A DNA stretch of 37,500 nt from Nitratireductor alexandrii (GTDB lineage: Bacteria > Pseudomonadota > Alphaproteobacteria > Rhizobiales > Rhizobiaceae). The first letter of the stretch is position 1. Each line of letters opens with the position of its first letter. Position numbers and translations under genes: made by a program. Location of the stretch: contig NZ_RBVY01000014.1 of NCBI RefSeq assembly GCF_004000215.1, positions 1-37,500 of the forward strand, read 5' to 3'. This document shows, one piece after another, positions 17,452 to 28,572 of the stretch. The notes under the pieces are model-generated. The model had not been told where the DNA came from and searched no databases. It worked only from the letters and a program-made list of their open reading frames with translations.

Positions 17452-17873
17452 TCCGGTTTTCGCTCCATTGCGACGCCGGTCACGACTTCGAAGCCTGGTT
17501 TCGCGGCAACGACGATTACGACGCCCAGGCCGCGCGGCATCTCGTGGCCTGTCCGCAGTGCGGCTCGACGAAGGTGGAAAAGACCCTGATGGCGCCGGCC
17601 CTGTCGACCGGCCGGCGCAAGGAGAAGCTGGCGCTGGCGGCCAATGCCGAGCAGAAGAAGGCGATGGCCAAACTGAAGGAACTGGCGCACAAGATGCGCG
17701 AGAACGCCGATTATGTCGGCGACAAATTCGCCGAGGAAGCGCGCAAGATCCATTTCGGCGAGACCGAGGCGCGCGGCATCTACGGCGAGGCGACGGCCGA
17801 GGAGGCCAAAGGGCTGGTCGAGGACGGGGTCGAGTTCATCCCGATCCCGGATTTTCCCGACGACAAGAACTGA
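17448..17873 (+). CDS. DUF1178 family protein
   Basis: 141 residues. It opens with a zinc-ribbon-like pattern, Cys8-x2-His11 (HCDAGHDFEAWF) and Cys35-x2-Cys38 (CPQCGS). A lysine-rich helix follows (about 57-90), then EARGIYGEATAEEAKGLVEDG and a conserved end FIPIPDFPDDKN. The function of DUF1178 is unknown; it is found widely in alphaproteobacteria next to the nitrilase. The start is a TTG at 17448 whose last two bases form the nitrilase stop; GGAGG eight bases upstream supports it. This overlap implies translational coupling. Confidence 0.9.
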   Translation: MIRFSLHCDAGHDFEAWFRGNDDYDAQAARHLVACPQCGSTKVEKTLMAPALSTGRRKEKLALAANAEQKKAMAKLKELAHKMRENADYVGDKFAEEARKIHFGETEARGIYGEATAEEAKGLVEDGVEFIPIPDFPDDKN

Positions 17874-17874
17874 A

Positions 17875-17891
17875 CCGCCCGCCGCGGGCGG
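17875..17891. terminator. GC-rich hairpin between convergent genes
   Basis: CCGCCCG (17875-17881) and CGGGCGG (17885-17891) form a perfect stem with a three-base loop right after the DUF1178 stop codon. There is no T-run on either side. It may slow polymerase from both directions, but it is not a textbook terminator. Confidence 0.35.
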
Positions 17892-17944
17892 CTGCCGCAC
17901 ACCCAACCGATCGGGAATCGGCCGGCCGCGGGGCCTGTCCGGCC

Positions 17945-18700
17945 TTAGCCGTCCGCGGGCTTCTTTTCGGCCAGGACCATGTAGTTGACGTCCATGTCGC
18001 GCGAACGCTGCCAGCGGTCGCCGAGCGGGTTGTAGACGACGCCGGTGCGGTCGACGACCCTCATGCCGGCCGCGTCAAGCGCGGCTTCCAGCTCGGCGGG
18101 CCGCACCAGCTTGTTGAACTGGTGCGTGCCGCGCGGAAGCCAGCGCAGCACGTATTCCGCGCCGAAGATCGCCAGGCCGAGCGCTTTCAGCGTGCGGTTT
18201 ATGGTGGCGACCACCATGATCCCGCCGGGCCTGACCATCTGGCTGCATTTGGCGAGGAACAGGTTCATGTCGGACACATGCTCGACCACCTCCATATTGA
18301 GGACGACGTCGAACTCCTCGCCCGCCTCGGCCAGCGCCTCGGCGGTGGTCGCGCGGTAGTCGATCTTCAGCTTGCCCTCGGCGGCATGCAGCTTGGCGAC
18401 CTCGATATTGGTTTCGGAGGCGTCGGCGCCCACGACTTCGGCCCCAAGCCGTGCCATCGGCTCGCACAACAGGCCGCCGCCGCAGCCGATATCGAGGATG
18501 CGCAGGCCCTGGAACGGCCGTGACGAGCGCGGATCGCGGCCGAAACGGGTTGCGATCTGGTCGCGGATATAGGCCAGGCGAACCGGGTTGAACTTGTGCA
18601 GCGGACGAAATTTGCCCTTCGGGTCCCACCATTCCGCGGCCAGGGCGGAAAAGCGTGCGACCTCGTCGGCGTCGATCGTCGTTGGTTGCGTCTCGGGCAT
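17945..18700 (-). CDS. ubiG: Ubiquinone biosynthesis O-methyltransferase UbiG
   Basis: 251 residues. UbiG carries out both O-methylations of ubiquinone biosynthesis (2-polyprenyl-6-hydroxyphenol and 3-demethylubiquinol) with SAM at the inner membrane. Motif I is LDIGCGGG (69-76), and the family's typical N-terminal [20 protein letters not shown] (17-36) and [10 protein letters not shown] (motif post-II) are clear. The [12 protein letters not shown] segment is also characteristic. GGAG nine bases before ATG 18700. It diverges from lysC with 246 bases between them, which hold a perfect 16-base palindrome. Confidence 0.95.
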   Translation of the reverse strand: MPETQPTTIDADEVARFSALAAEWWDPKGKFRPLHKFNPVRLAYIRDQIATRFGRDPRSSRPFQGLRILDIGCGGGLLCEPMARLGAEVVGADASETNIEVAKLHAAEGKLKIDYRATTAEALAEAGEEFDVVLNMEVVEHVSDMNLFLAKCSQMVRPGGIMVVATINRTLKALGLAIFGAEYVLRWLPRGTHQFNKLVRPAELEAALDAAGMRVVDRTGVVYNPLGDRWQRSRDMDVNYMVLAEKKPADG

Positions 18701-18784
18701 CCGGCGGTCTCCTCTACGCCGGACATCAAGTCGGGTCCGACGCCGCCAAAGTCAAGACGCCAAAATTGTCACAGAGACAAAGCG

Positions 18785-18800
18785 TGTTCGCCGGCGAACA
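18785..18800. promoter_or_regulatory. 16-base palindrome between ubiG and lysC
   Basis: TGTTCGCC-GGCGAACA is a perfect, gap-free palindrome, 84 bases before the ubiG start and 146 before the lysC start. A second, shorter inverted repeat, TTGTC-ACAGA-GACAA, lies at 18766-18780. Neither is followed by a T-run. The arrangement suggests an operator; it does not match the direct-repeat GTTC-N7-GTTC box of alphaproteobacterial LexA. Confidence 0.4.
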
Positions 18801-18946
18801 GGACGGCGGGGCGCGGCGTCGGCTTGCGGACCCACCCCCTTTGCATTATGGAAACCGCGCATCGCGCCCCGTGCCACGGCGGCGTGCCTCTTTCAAATCC
18901 GTCCGCAGACTGCCGGGCGCATTCCGCTACAGGGTTCGACCGTTTC

Positions 18947-20200
18947 ATGGCGCGTATCGTGATGAAATTCGGCGGAACGTCCGTCGCCGACATCGATCGC
19001 ATCCGCATCGTGGCCCGCCATGTCAAACGCGAGGTCGATGCCGGTCACGAGGTCGCGGTGGTGGTGTCGGCGATGGCCGGCAAGACCAACGAACTCGTCG
19101 CCTGGACGCGCGAGGCCTCGCCGCTGCACGACGCGCGCGAGTATGACGCGGTGGTGGCGTCGGGCGAACAGGTGACGGCGGGATTGCTGGCGATCACCCT
19201 GCAGGCGATGGGCGTGCATGCGCGCTCCTGGCTCGGCTGGCAGATTCCGATCCGCACCGACAACGCCCACGGCGCCGCCCGCATCACCGACATCGACGGC
19301 TCGTTCCTGATCAAGCGCTTCGGCGAGGGCCAGGTGGCGGTGATCGCCGGTTTCCAGGGCATCGGGCCCGACAACCGCATCGCCACGCTCGGCCGCGGCG
19401 GCTCCGACACGTCGGCGGTCGCGATCGCCGCGGCGGTGGGCGCCGACCGCTGCGACATCTATACCGACGTCGACGGCGTCTACACCACCGATCCGCGCAT
19501 CGAGCCCAAGGCGCGCCGGCTGGCGCGCATCTCGTTCGAGGAAATGCTGGAAATGGCCTCGCTCGGCGCCAAGGTGCTGCAGGTGCGCTCGGTGGAACTC
19601 GCCATGGTGCACAAGGTCAGGACATTCGTCAGGTCGTCGTTCGCCGATCCGGAGGCGCCCGGCATGGGGGATTTCGACAATCCGCCCGGCACGCTCATTT
19701 GCGAAGAGGATGAAATCGTGGAACAGCAGGTCGTCACCGGCATCGCCTATGCCAAGGACGAGGCCCAGATTTCGCTGCGGCGCGTTGCCGACCGGCCCGG
19801 CGTCGCCGCCGGGATATTCGGTCCGCTCGCCGAAGCCAGCATCAATGTCGACATGATCGTCCAGAATATTTCCGAGGACGGTTCGCGCACCGATATGACG
19901 TTTACCGTGCCGTCGAGCGACGTCGACAAGGCGCTGGGGGTGCTGAACAAGGTACGCGAGACGATCGGCTTCGACGCGGTCCAGCACGAGACGGGCATGG
20001 TCAAGGTGTCGGTGATCGGCATCGGCATGCGCAGCCATGCCGGCGTGGCGGCCACCGCCTTCAAGGCGCTTTCGGAAAAGGGAATCAATATCCGCGCGAT
20101 CACGACGTCGGAGATCAAGATTTCGATTCTGATCGACGGCCCCTATGCCGAACTCGCCGTGCGTACTTTGCATTCCGTCTACGGGCTGGATAAGCAGTAG
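18947..20200 (+). CDS. lysC: Aspartate kinase
   Basis: 417 residues. It phosphorylates aspartate to 4-phosphoaspartate, the first step toward lysine (and diaminopimelate), threonine and methionine. The kinase domain starts with KFGGTSV (7-13) and includes GRGGSDTSAVAIA (nucleotide loop) and the DVDGVYTTDPR block. Two C-terminal ACT domains (from about 260) give feedback control by lysine/threonine. ATG 18947 is the first codon that yields the standard MARIVMKFGG start. The long leader of over 200 bases to ubiG may contain its promoter (TTGCGG...TATGGA near 18820-18850 is weak). ptsP follows by 75 bases in the order usual for Hyphomicrobiales. Confidence 0.97.
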   Translation: MARIVMKFGGTSVADIDRIRIVARHVKREVDAGHEVAVVVSAMAGKTNELVAWTREASPLHDAREYDAVVASGEQVTAGLLAITLQAMGVHARSWLGWQIPIRTDNAHGAARITDIDGSFLIKRFGEGQVAVIAGFQGIGPDNRIATLGRGGSDTSAVAIAAAVGADRCDIYTDVDGVYTTDPRIEPKARRLARISFEEMLEMASLGAKVLQVRSVELAMVHKVRTFVRSSFADPEAPGMGDFDNPPGTLICEEDEIVEQQVVTGIAYAKDEAQISLRRVADRPGVAAGIFGPLAEASINVDMIVQNISEDGSRTDMTFTVPSSDVDKALGVLNKVRETIGFDAVQHETGMVKVSVIGIGMRSHAGVAATAFKALSEKGINIRAITTSEIKISILIDGPYAELAVRTLHSVYGLDKQ

Positions 20201-20275
20201 ACCAATGATTTGAGCGCGACGCGGCCGCTGCGGCGATGTCCGCCCGGCGGGGACGCGGTCGTTGGAGAAACGCCG

Positions 20276-22552
20276 ATGCGCGAAATCGCCGGCAGCCCGC
20301 GCATATTGCTGAAGCGGCTGCGCGAGATCATGGCCGAAGCCGTGGAGCCGCAGGAGCGGCTCGACCGGATCGTGCGCGAAATCGCCGCCAACATGGTCGC
20401 CGAGGTGTGTTCGCTCTATGTGCTGCGCGCCGACGCGGTGCTGGAACTCTACGCCACGGAAGGCCTCAATCCCGGTTCGGTGCATCTGGCGCAATTGCGC
20501 CTCGGGCAGGGCCTGGTCGGCACGATCGCGGCGAGCGCGCGCCCGCTCAACCTTTCGGACGCGCGCAACCACCCCGCCTTCACCTACCTCCCCGAAACGG
20601 GCGAGGAGATCTACAATTCCTTCCTCGGCGTGCCGGTGCTGCGGGCCGGCCGCACGCTCGGCGTGCTCGTGGTCCAGAACAAGACCAACCGGCACTATGG
20701 CGACGACGAGGCCGAGGCGCTGGAGACGACGGCGATGGTGATCGCCGAAATGATCGCCACCGGCGATCTGCGGCGGCTGACGCGGCCGGGCATGGAACTC
20801 GACCTCAGCCGGCCGGTCAGCCTGACCGGAGCCGCCTTCAACGAGGGCGTCGGGCTTGGCCATGTCGTGCTGCACGAGCCGCGCATCGTCGTCACCGAAC
20901 TGTTCAACGAGGATGTCGACCAGGAACTGAAGCGCCTGGAAACCGCGCTCGGATCGCTGCGGCTGTCGATCGACGACATGCTTTCGCGCCGCGAGATCGC
21001 CTTCGAGGGCGAGCATCGCGCCGTGCTGGAAGCCTATCGCATGTTCGCGCATGACCGCGGCTGGGTGCGGCGGCTCGAAGAGGCGATCCGCAACGGCCTG
21101 ACGGCGGAAGCGGCGGTGGAGAAGGTGCAGTCGGACATGCGCGCGCGCATGCTGCACATGACGGACCCCTATCTGCGCGAGCGGATGAACGATTTCGACG
21201 ATCTCGGCTACCGGCTGCTGCGCCAGCTCATGGGTCGCGGACCGGAGGAAATCGCGGCCTCGCTGCCCAAGGACGCCATCATCGTCGCCCGCTCGATGGG
21301 GGCGGCCGAACTGCTCGACTATCCGCGCGACAAGCTGCGCGGCCTGGTGCTTGAGGAAGGCGCGGTCACCAGCCACGTGGTGATCGTCGGCAAGGCGATG
21401 GACATTCCGGTCGTCGGCCAGGCCAAGGGCGCGGTGTCGATGGCCGAGAACGGCGATGCGCTGATCGTCGACGGCGATGACGGCAAGGTTCACCTCAGGC
21501 CGCAGCCCGACGTCGAGGCGGCCTATGCCGAAAAGGTTCGTTTCCGGGCCAAGAAACAGCAGCTTTATCGCGAGTTGCGCGACCGGCCATCGGTGTCGAA
21601 GGACGGGATCGCGGTCGAGCTGATGATGAATGCGGGCCTGGCCGTCGACCTGCCGCAGCTCGCCGAAGCAGGCGCCGCCGGAATCGGGCTTTTCCGGTCC
21701 GAACTGCAGTTCATGGTGGCGGCGACCTTTCCCCGCGCCCAGGAGCAGGAAAAACTCTACCGCGAGGTGCTCGAGGCGGCGGGCACGAAGCCTGTGACCT
21801 TTCGCACGATCGATATCGGCGGCGACAAGGTTCTGCCCTATTTTCGCGGCGCGGAAAAAGAGGAGAACCCGGCGCTCGGCTGGCGGGCGATCCGTCTGAC
21901 GCTCGACCGCCCGGGGTTGTTGCGCACCCAGTTCCGGGCGCTGCTCAAGGCGGCGTCGGGCCGCGAGTTGCGGGTGATGCTGCCGATGGTGACGGAAATC
22001 GGCGAAATCGCCAAGGCGCGCGGCCTGATCGAGCGCGAGGTGCAGCAGCTGGCGCGGTTCGGCTACGCGCTGCCGACCAGCCTGAAGCTCGGTGCCATGA
22101 TCGAGGTGCCGTCGCTCCTGTTCCAGCTTCCCGAATTGATGCGGACGGTCGACTTCGTCTCGATCGGCTCCAACGATTTGTTCCAGTTCATGACCGCGAC
22201 CGATCGCGGCAACGGCCTGCTGGCGGGGCGTTTCGACCCGCTTTCGGTGCCGTTTCTGCGGGTCTTGAAATCCGTAATCGACGCCGGCCGGGAGGCCGGC
22301 AAGCCGGTGACACTGTGTGGCGAGCTCGCCAGCCGGCCGATTTCGGCGATGGCGCTGGTGGGGCTCGGTTTCCGGTCGATTTCGATGTCGCCGGCCGCGA
22401 TCGGGCCGGTCAAGGCGATGCTGGCCGATCTGCCGGTCGGCGCGCTCGAAGGGCTGATGGTGCAGATGATCGAGGCGAGCGCCGTCGACATGGACGTACC
22501 GGCCCGGCTTCGCGCCTTCGCCGCCGAATTCGACATTTCCTGCGAGACCTGA
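20276..22552 (+). CDS. ptsP: Phosphoenolpyruvate-protein phosphotransferase PtsP (EI-Ntr)
   Basis: 758 residues. An N-terminal GAF domain (about 20-165) is followed by the enzyme I modules: the N-terminal HPr-binding and phosphohistidine domain (about 180-400, active His367 in GAVTSHVV) and the PEP-binding TIM barrel with TLCGELASRP near the C-terminus. It passes phosphate from PEP to NPr and then EIIA-Ntr, a regulatory chain for nitrogen, carbon and potassium; the GAF domain senses glutamine/2-oxoglutarate in studied members. The residues after the active His (VVIVGKAMDIP) differ somewhat from the usual AIVARALGIP. ATG 20276 is supported by GGAGAA eight bases upstream. prfA starts three bases after its stop. 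Confidence 0.96.
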   Translation: MREIAGSPRILLKRLREIMAEAVEPQERLDRIVREIAANMVAEVCSLYVLRADAVLELYATEGLNPGSVHLAQLRLGQGLVGTIAASARPLNLSDARNHPAFTYLPETGEEIYNSFLGVPVLRAGRTLGVLVVQNKTNRHYGDDEAEALETTAMVIAEMIATGDLRRLTRPGMELDLSRPVSLTGAAFNEGVGLGHVVLHEPRIVVTELFNEDVDQELKRLETALGSLRLSIDDMLSRREIAFEGEHRAVLEAYRMFAHDRGWVRRLEEAIRNGLTAEAAVEKVQSDMRARMLHMTDPYLRERMNDFDDLGYRLLRQLMGRGPEEIAASLPKDAIIVARSMGAAELLDYPRDKLRGLVLEEGAVTSHVVIVGKAMDIPVVGQAKGAVSMAENGDALIVDGDDGKVHLRPQPDVEAAYAEKVRFRAKKQQLYRELRDRPSVSKDGIAVELMMNAGLAVDLPQLAEAGAAGIGLFRSELQFMVAATFPRAQEQEKLYREVLEAAGTKPVTFRTIDIGGDKVLPYFRGAEKEENPALGWRAIRLTLDRPGLLRTQFRALLKAASGRELRVMLPMVTEIGEIAKARGLIEREVQQLARFGYALPTSLKLGAMIEVPSLLFQLPELMRTVDFVSIGSNDLFQFMTATDRGNGLLAGRFDPLSVPFLRVLKSVIDAGREAGKPVTLCGELASRPISAMALVGLGFRSISMSPAAIGPVKAMLADLPVGALEGLMVQMIEASAVDMDVPARLRAFAAEFDISCET

Positions 22553-22555
22553 CCG

Positions 22556-23635
22556 ATGAGCTTCGTTGCGTCCGAGAGAATGGATCAGGTCCTGAAACGC
22601 TTCGAGATGATCGAGGCGCAGATGGCCGCCGGCCCCGAGCCCGAGGCCTATGTGCGCCTGGCTTCGGAATATGCCGAGCTGGAAAAGCTCGCCGGCGAGA
22701 TCCGCGCACTGCGCGGCGCGGAGGCCGAGCGCGAGGGGCTGGAAACGATGCTTTCCGATCCGTCGACGGACGCGGAGATGCGCGCGCTGGCCGAAGCCGA
22801 ACTGCCGGAGATCGAGGAGCGCATCAAGGCGTTGCAGCAAAGCATCCGGATCCTGCTTCTGCCCAAGGACGATGCCGACGACAAGAACGCGATCCTGGAG
22901 ATCCGTGCCGGGACGGGCGGCGACGAGGCGGCGATCTTCGCCGGCGATCTGTTTCGCATGTACGAACGCTACGCCGCCGGCCGCGGCTGGCGGGTCGAAC
23001 TCGTCTCGGCGAGCGAGGGCGATGCCGGCGGCTACAAGGAGATCATCGCCACCGTGTCTGGCAAGGGCGTGTTTTCGCGTCTCAAATTCGAATCCGGCGT
23101 GCACCGCGTGCAGCGGGTGCCGGAAACCGAGGCCAGCGGCCGTATCCACACCTCGGCTGCCACCGTGGCCGTGCTTCCCGAGGCCGAGGAGATCGACGTC
23201 GAGATTCGCAACGAGGACATCCGCATCGACACGATGCGCGCCTCCGGCGCTGGCGGCCAGCATGTCAACACCACCGATTCGGCGGTGCGGATCACGCATC
23301 TGCCGACCGGGATCACCGTCGTGCAGGCGGAAAAGTCGCAGCACCAGAACCGCGCTCGCGCCATGCAGTTGCTGCGCGCCAAGCTGTTCGACATCCAGCG
23401 CACCAAGGCGGCGGAGGAGCGCTCCGAATCGCGGCGCTCGCAGGTCGGCTCGGGCGACCGTTCGGAGCGGATCCGAACCTATAATTTTCCGCAGGGACGG
23501 GTGAGCGATCACCGCATCAACCTGACGCTCTACAAGCTCGACCGGGTGATGGAGGGCGATCTCGACGAGATCATCGACGCGCTGATATCGGACCATCAGT
23601 CCGCGCTTCTGGCCGACATGGCGCAGGATGGCTGA
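22556..23635 (+). CDS. prfA: Peptide chain release factor 1
   Basis: 359 residues. RF1 recognises UAA and UAG in the ribosomal A site and triggers peptide release. The GGQ motif is at 233-235 in [10 protein letters not shown], and the codon-recognition tripeptide is Pro189-Glu-Thr191 ([14 protein letters not shown]). It starts three bases after the ptsP stop and overlaps prmC by eight bases, so the enzyme that methylates its GGQ glutamine is translationally coupled to it. Nothing unusual in length or domains. Confidence 0.97.
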   Translation: MSFVASERMDQVLKRFEMIEAQMAAGPEPEAYVRLASEYAELEKLAGEIRALRGAEAEREGLETMLSDPSTDAEMRALAEAELPEIEERIKALQQSIRILLLPKDDADDKNAILEIRAGTGGDEAAIFAGDLFRMYERYAAGRGWRVELVSASEGDAGGYKEIIATVSGKGVFSRLKFESGVHRVQRVPETEASGRIHTSAATVAVLPEAEEIDVEIRNEDIRIDTMRASGAGGQHVNTTDSAVRITHLPTGITVVQAEKSQHQNRARAMQLLRAKLFDIQRTKAAEERSESRRSQVGSGDRSERIRTYNFPQGRVSDHRINLTLYKLDRVMEGDLDEIIDALISDHQSALLADMAQDG

Positions 23636-24509
23636 AGACGCTTTGCCGGCGTCCGCGCGCGATCTCGGCACGGTCCTGGCCGAAACCCGCCGCCGCCTGA
23701 ACGCGGCGGGACTCGGCGAGGCGGCCCTCGATGCCAGGCTGATCGTCGAGCATTTTTCCATGACACAGCGCATCGACGCGCTGCGCGATCCCGCCTTGCT
23801 GCTCGACGCGCGCACCGTCGCGGCGATCATGGCGGCTGTCGAACGGCGGCTTGCGGGAACGCCGGTGCACCGCATTCTCGGCTATCGCGACTTCTACGGA
23901 TTGCGGCTCGCCTTGTCGCCGGAGACGCTGGAACCGCGACCGGATACCGAGACGCTGGTCGAGGCGGTGCTGGCGGAGCTCGCCGGGGTCGTGGCGCGCA
24001 AGCGGGACTGCGCCATTCTCGACCTCGGCACGGGTACGGGCGCGATCGCGCTTGCGCTGCTGGCCGCGCTGCCGCAGGCGCGCGCGTGCGGCGTGGACCT
24101 GTCGGCGGAGGCTGCGAGGACCGCGATCGGCAATGCCACCCGTCTTGGAATGGATGGGCGGTTTACGGCCCATGTTTCAAACTGGTTTCGCGACGTGACC
24201 GGCGTTTTTGATGCAATCGTGTCCAACCCACCCTACATTACGTCCCGGGAGATGCGTGAGCTGCCGGTGGAAGTGGCCGGGCACGATCCCCATCTGGCGC
24301 TCGATGGCGGTGCCGACGGTCTCGACGCCTATCGCGTGATCGCCGCCGGCGCTGGTGCCCATCTCGATCGCGATGGCGTGGTCGGGGTGGAAATCGGCAG
24401 CCGGCAAAAAACGGATGTGGTCGCCGTCTTCGCCGCGCACGGCTTTAGCCTGCGTTCGGCGGCCCGCGATCTTGCCGGCCATGACCGGGCTCTGGTGTTC
24501 GGCTTATAG
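23628..24509 (+). CDS. prmC: Release factor glutamine methyltransferase
   Basis: 293 residues. PrmC N5-methylates the glutamine of the GGQ motif of RF1 and RF2. It has the N-terminal five-helix substrate domain (about 1-90), SAM motif I LDLGTGTG (131-138) and the catalytic NPPY (200-203) in [12 protein letters not shown]. The ATG at 23628 lies inside the end of prfA. A 305-base gap with a structured sequence follows before the DUF4167 gene. Confidence 0.96.
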   Translation: MAEDALPASARDLGTVLAETRRRLNAAGLGEAALDARLIVEHFSMTQRIDALRDPALLLDARTVAAIMAAVERRLAGTPVHRILGYRDFYGLRLALSPETLEPRPDTETLVEAVLAELAGVVARKRDCAILDLGTGTGAIALALLAALPQARACGVDLSAEAARTAIGNATRLGMDGRFTAHVSNWFRDVTGVFDAIVSNPPYITSREMRELPVEVAGHDPHLALDGGADGLDAYRVIAAGAGAHLDRDGVVGVEIGSRQKTDVVAVFAAHGFSLRSAARDLAGHDRALVFGL

Positions 24510-24538
24510 GGCGCGGTTTGTGCCGTGCGAAAAAATAC

Positions 24539-24567
24539 TTGGCAAGGGTGATGAATATCGCTAGTTT
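24539..24567 (+). promoter_or_regulatory. Possible promoter in the prmC-DUF4167 gap
   Basis: TTGGCA (24539-24544) resembles a -35 box (five of six) and TAGTTT (24562-24567) a loose -10 box, 17 bases apart. The flanks are AT-richer than the coding neighbours. Transcription from here would give a leader of about 240 bases for DUF4167. Weak but positionally sensible. Confidence 0.35.
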
Positions 24568-24667
24568 CCGGCCACCGGATGAGACGAAGCAGGCAGTGCT
24601 GTATCGATTCGGTTCCAATGGAAACAAGCTGCCAATCGCGTGACGCGAAAGCGCTTCGTGTGGGGAT

Positions 24668-24719
24668 CGTTCGGCCAGGTAGCGCAACCGAAAGCGAGTT
24701 GGCAGCCAGCGGCCGAACG
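24668..24719 (+). promoter_or_regulatory. Possible structured RNA leader of DUF4167 gene
   Basis: The 305-base gap 24510-24814 holds no convincing gene. It does hold a perfect 9-base inverted repeat, CGTTCGGCC (24668-24676) and GGCCGAACG (24711-24719), enclosing a smaller CAAC/GTTG stem in its 34-base loop. The structure sits about 95 bases before the DUF4167 start and has no T-run after it. It could be a regulatory leader or a small RNA; neither matches a riboswitch class that I know. Confidence 0.35.
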
Positions 24720-24814
24720 GCGGTAGCTCGCCCATGCTCGATGGTAAGGCGGTCGCGACAAAGAGCGAAACCGCGTTCCCCTGTGTTCACGATGATTGCA
24801 AAAAAGAGAATCGG

Positions 24815-25564
24815 ATGAGGCCACAACAGCAGAACAGGCGTATGCGCGGTCGCAACAACAACCGCAAGGGCCCCAATCCTCTGACCCGGTCCTACGAAAG
24901 CAACGGCCCGGACGTGAAAATCAGGGGATCCGCGCAACAGGTTGCCGACAAATACACGGCGCTGGCGCGGGACGCGCAAAGCGCCGGCGATCGGGTGATG
25001 GCCGAGAACTATCTGCAGCATGCCGAACACTACAACCGCATCATCGCGGCCGCTCAGAGCCAGTCGGCTCAAAACAACGCGCCCCGCGACCAGCGCGACG
25101 ATTTCGACGAGGACGACGCGGACGAGCGCCAGGGCAACCAGAACAACGCTCCGGCACAGACGACCTCCGACAGCCAGCCAAAGGCGGCGCAGGACGGCCA
25201 GCAGGACGAGCGGCCGCAGACGCCGCGCGGTGGCGCCAAGGATGACGGCTCGGGCCCGCAGCCGGTGATCGAGGGCACGCCGGTCGAGGTCGCGATCGAA
25301 CAGGAAACGATCAAGACGGCCGCCGAGAAGCCCAAGCGGTCGCGGCGCGCCAACGGTTCGCCCCCTGCCGAGGAAGACGGCAAAGACGGCAAGGATGGCG
25401 AGGCGGCGGCACCGCGTCGCGCGCGGCGGCCGCGCCGCCCGCGTGCCAGCGATGCCGAAACCGCCGAGGCGGCCGCGCCGGCTCCGGCGAGCGCCGAAGG
25501 CGAGTCGCAGACCTCGTCGGAAGACGGACAGGGCGACCTGCCGCTGCCTGCCGCGGCGCAGTAA
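24815..25564 (+). CDS. DUF4167 domain protein, putative RNA-binding
   Basis: 249 residues. The conserved DUF4167 part is N-terminal (about 1-80): an Arg/Asn/Gln-rich start (MRGRNNNRKGPNPLTRSYES), then GPDVKIRGSAQQVADKYTAL and a helical MAENYLQHAEHYNRIIAAAQ. The remainder is low-complexity and probably disordered, with acidic stretches, a KDGKDGE repeat and a strongly basic block RRARRPRRPR (about 206-217). The domain is typical of Hyphomicrobiales and uncharacterised; the basic, RGR-like start suggests nucleic-acid binding. Its constant place after prfA-prmC hints at a translation-related role, which is inference. A strong terminator follows at 25593. Confidence 0.9.
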   Translation: MRPQQQNRRMRGRNNNRKGPNPLTRSYESNGPDVKIRGSAQQVADKYTALARDAQSAGDRVMAENYLQHAEHYNRIIAAAQSQSAQNNAPRDQRDDFDEDDADERQGNQNNAPAQTTSDSQPKAAQDGQQDERPQTPRGGAKDDGSGPQPVIEGTPVEVAIEQETIKTAAEKPKRSRRANGSPPAEEDGKDGKDGEAAAPRRARRPRRPRASDAETAEAAAPAPASAEGESQTSSEDGQGDLPLPAAAQ

Positions 25565-25592
25565 CCGGCCGCGGCGACGGCTCCAGGGTCAG

Positions 25593-25617
25593 AAGGCGGC
25601 GTTCGCGCCGCCTTTTT
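25593..25617 (+). terminator. Rho-independent terminator after DUF4167 gene
   Basis: AAGGCGGCG and CGCCGCCTT form a 9-base stem closed by a TTCG tetraloop (25602-25605), one of the most stable loops known, followed directly by a run of five Ts (25613-25617). It lies 29 bases after the DUF4167 stop and insulates clpB. Confidence 0.9.
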
Positions 25618-25670
25618 CGTTGGCGCGCCGGTGCCCGAATCGATTTCGCAGCGAAGTCCACGCGTCGCCG

Positions 25671-25699
25671 CTTGAGTGCGACGGATCGCATACCCATAT
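25671..25699 (+). promoter_or_regulatory. Sigma-32 (RpoH) type promoter of clpB
   Basis: CTTGAGT (25671-25677) and ACCCATAT (25692-25699), 14 bases apart, match the heat-shock sigma factor consensus CTTGAAA - N13-15 - CCCCATNT at all but a few positions. It lies between a strong terminator and clpB, as expected for an independently induced chaperone gene. Transcription should start near 25706, leaving a leader of about 87 bases. Confidence 0.7.
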
Positions 25700-25701
25700 C
25701 G

Positions 25702-25721
25702 GAAGCGAAGGGGTTCGCTTC
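25702..25721 (+). promoter_or_regulatory. Hairpin at 5' end of clpB mRNA
   Basis: GAAGCGAA (25702-25709) and TTCGCTTC (25714-25721) form a perfect 8-base stem with a GGGG loop, exactly where the clpB transcript should begin. It could stabilise the mRNA 5' end or be an operator at the start site. It does not cover the ribosome binding site, so a simple RNA thermometer is unlikely. Confidence 0.5.
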
Positions 25722-25792
25722 TCAAGAAGGGACCCGTCACCTCAACCGATCCGGCGCCGCGCAGGCGGGCCGGCAAGGAAACGGAGACGTCG

Positions 25793-28420
<2,628 letters not shown>

Positions 28421-28471
28421 ACGCCCGTCGACCTTATATCCGCTCCGGCCCGGTGCCGGCGCGCGCCAATG

Positions 28472-28502
28472 ACGCTCCTCCCCGCCGGGGAGGGGCGTTT
28501 TT
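28472..28502 (+). terminator. Strong Rho-independent terminator after clpB
   Basis: ACGCTCCTCCCC (28472-28483) pairs with GGGGAGGGGCGT (28487-28498): 12 pairs with one wobble and a GCC loop, followed by TTTTT (28498-28502). It lies 51 bases after the clpB stop and isolates the ABC transporter operon. Confidence 0.92.
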
Positions 28503-28556
28503 CGTTTGCCGGGGCGTAGGGCGAGGCGGGTGGCGCCGGAGTATTGTTGTACTGAT

Positions 28557-28572
28557 TGATTGTTGACAATCA
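28557..28572. promoter_or_regulatory. GntR/FCD-type operator of the ABC transporter operon
   Basis: TGATTGT-TG-ACAATCA is a perfect inverted repeat with 7-base arms. Its core TTGT-TG-ACAA fits the FadR-subfamily GntR pattern TNGTN(0-3)ACNA. It overlaps the -35 hexamer at 28563-28568, so binding would block RNA polymerase. The natural candidate regulator is the GntR/FCD protein encoded at the end of the same operon. A further TTGTA/TACAA pair flanks it at 28547-28551 and 28573-28577. Confidence 0.65.

Noticed and set aside
18893-23875. A very long open frame on the minus strand, antisense to lysC, ptsP, prfA and prmC
   Set aside because: Its product is a His/Arg/Asp-rich string without domains, the usual shadow of GC-rich genes read in the complementary frame; all four plus-strand genes are unambiguous.
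24579-24818. 79-codon plus-strand frame in the prmC-DUF4167 gap
   Set aside because: No ribosome binding site and no family resemblance; it covers the inverted repeat and ends over the DUF4167 start, so it is more likely leader sequence.
25376-25405. Short tandem repeat in the DUF4167 gene (KDGKDGE)
   Set aside because: Only about three imperfect units inside a low-complexity tail; no evidence of a functional repeat array.
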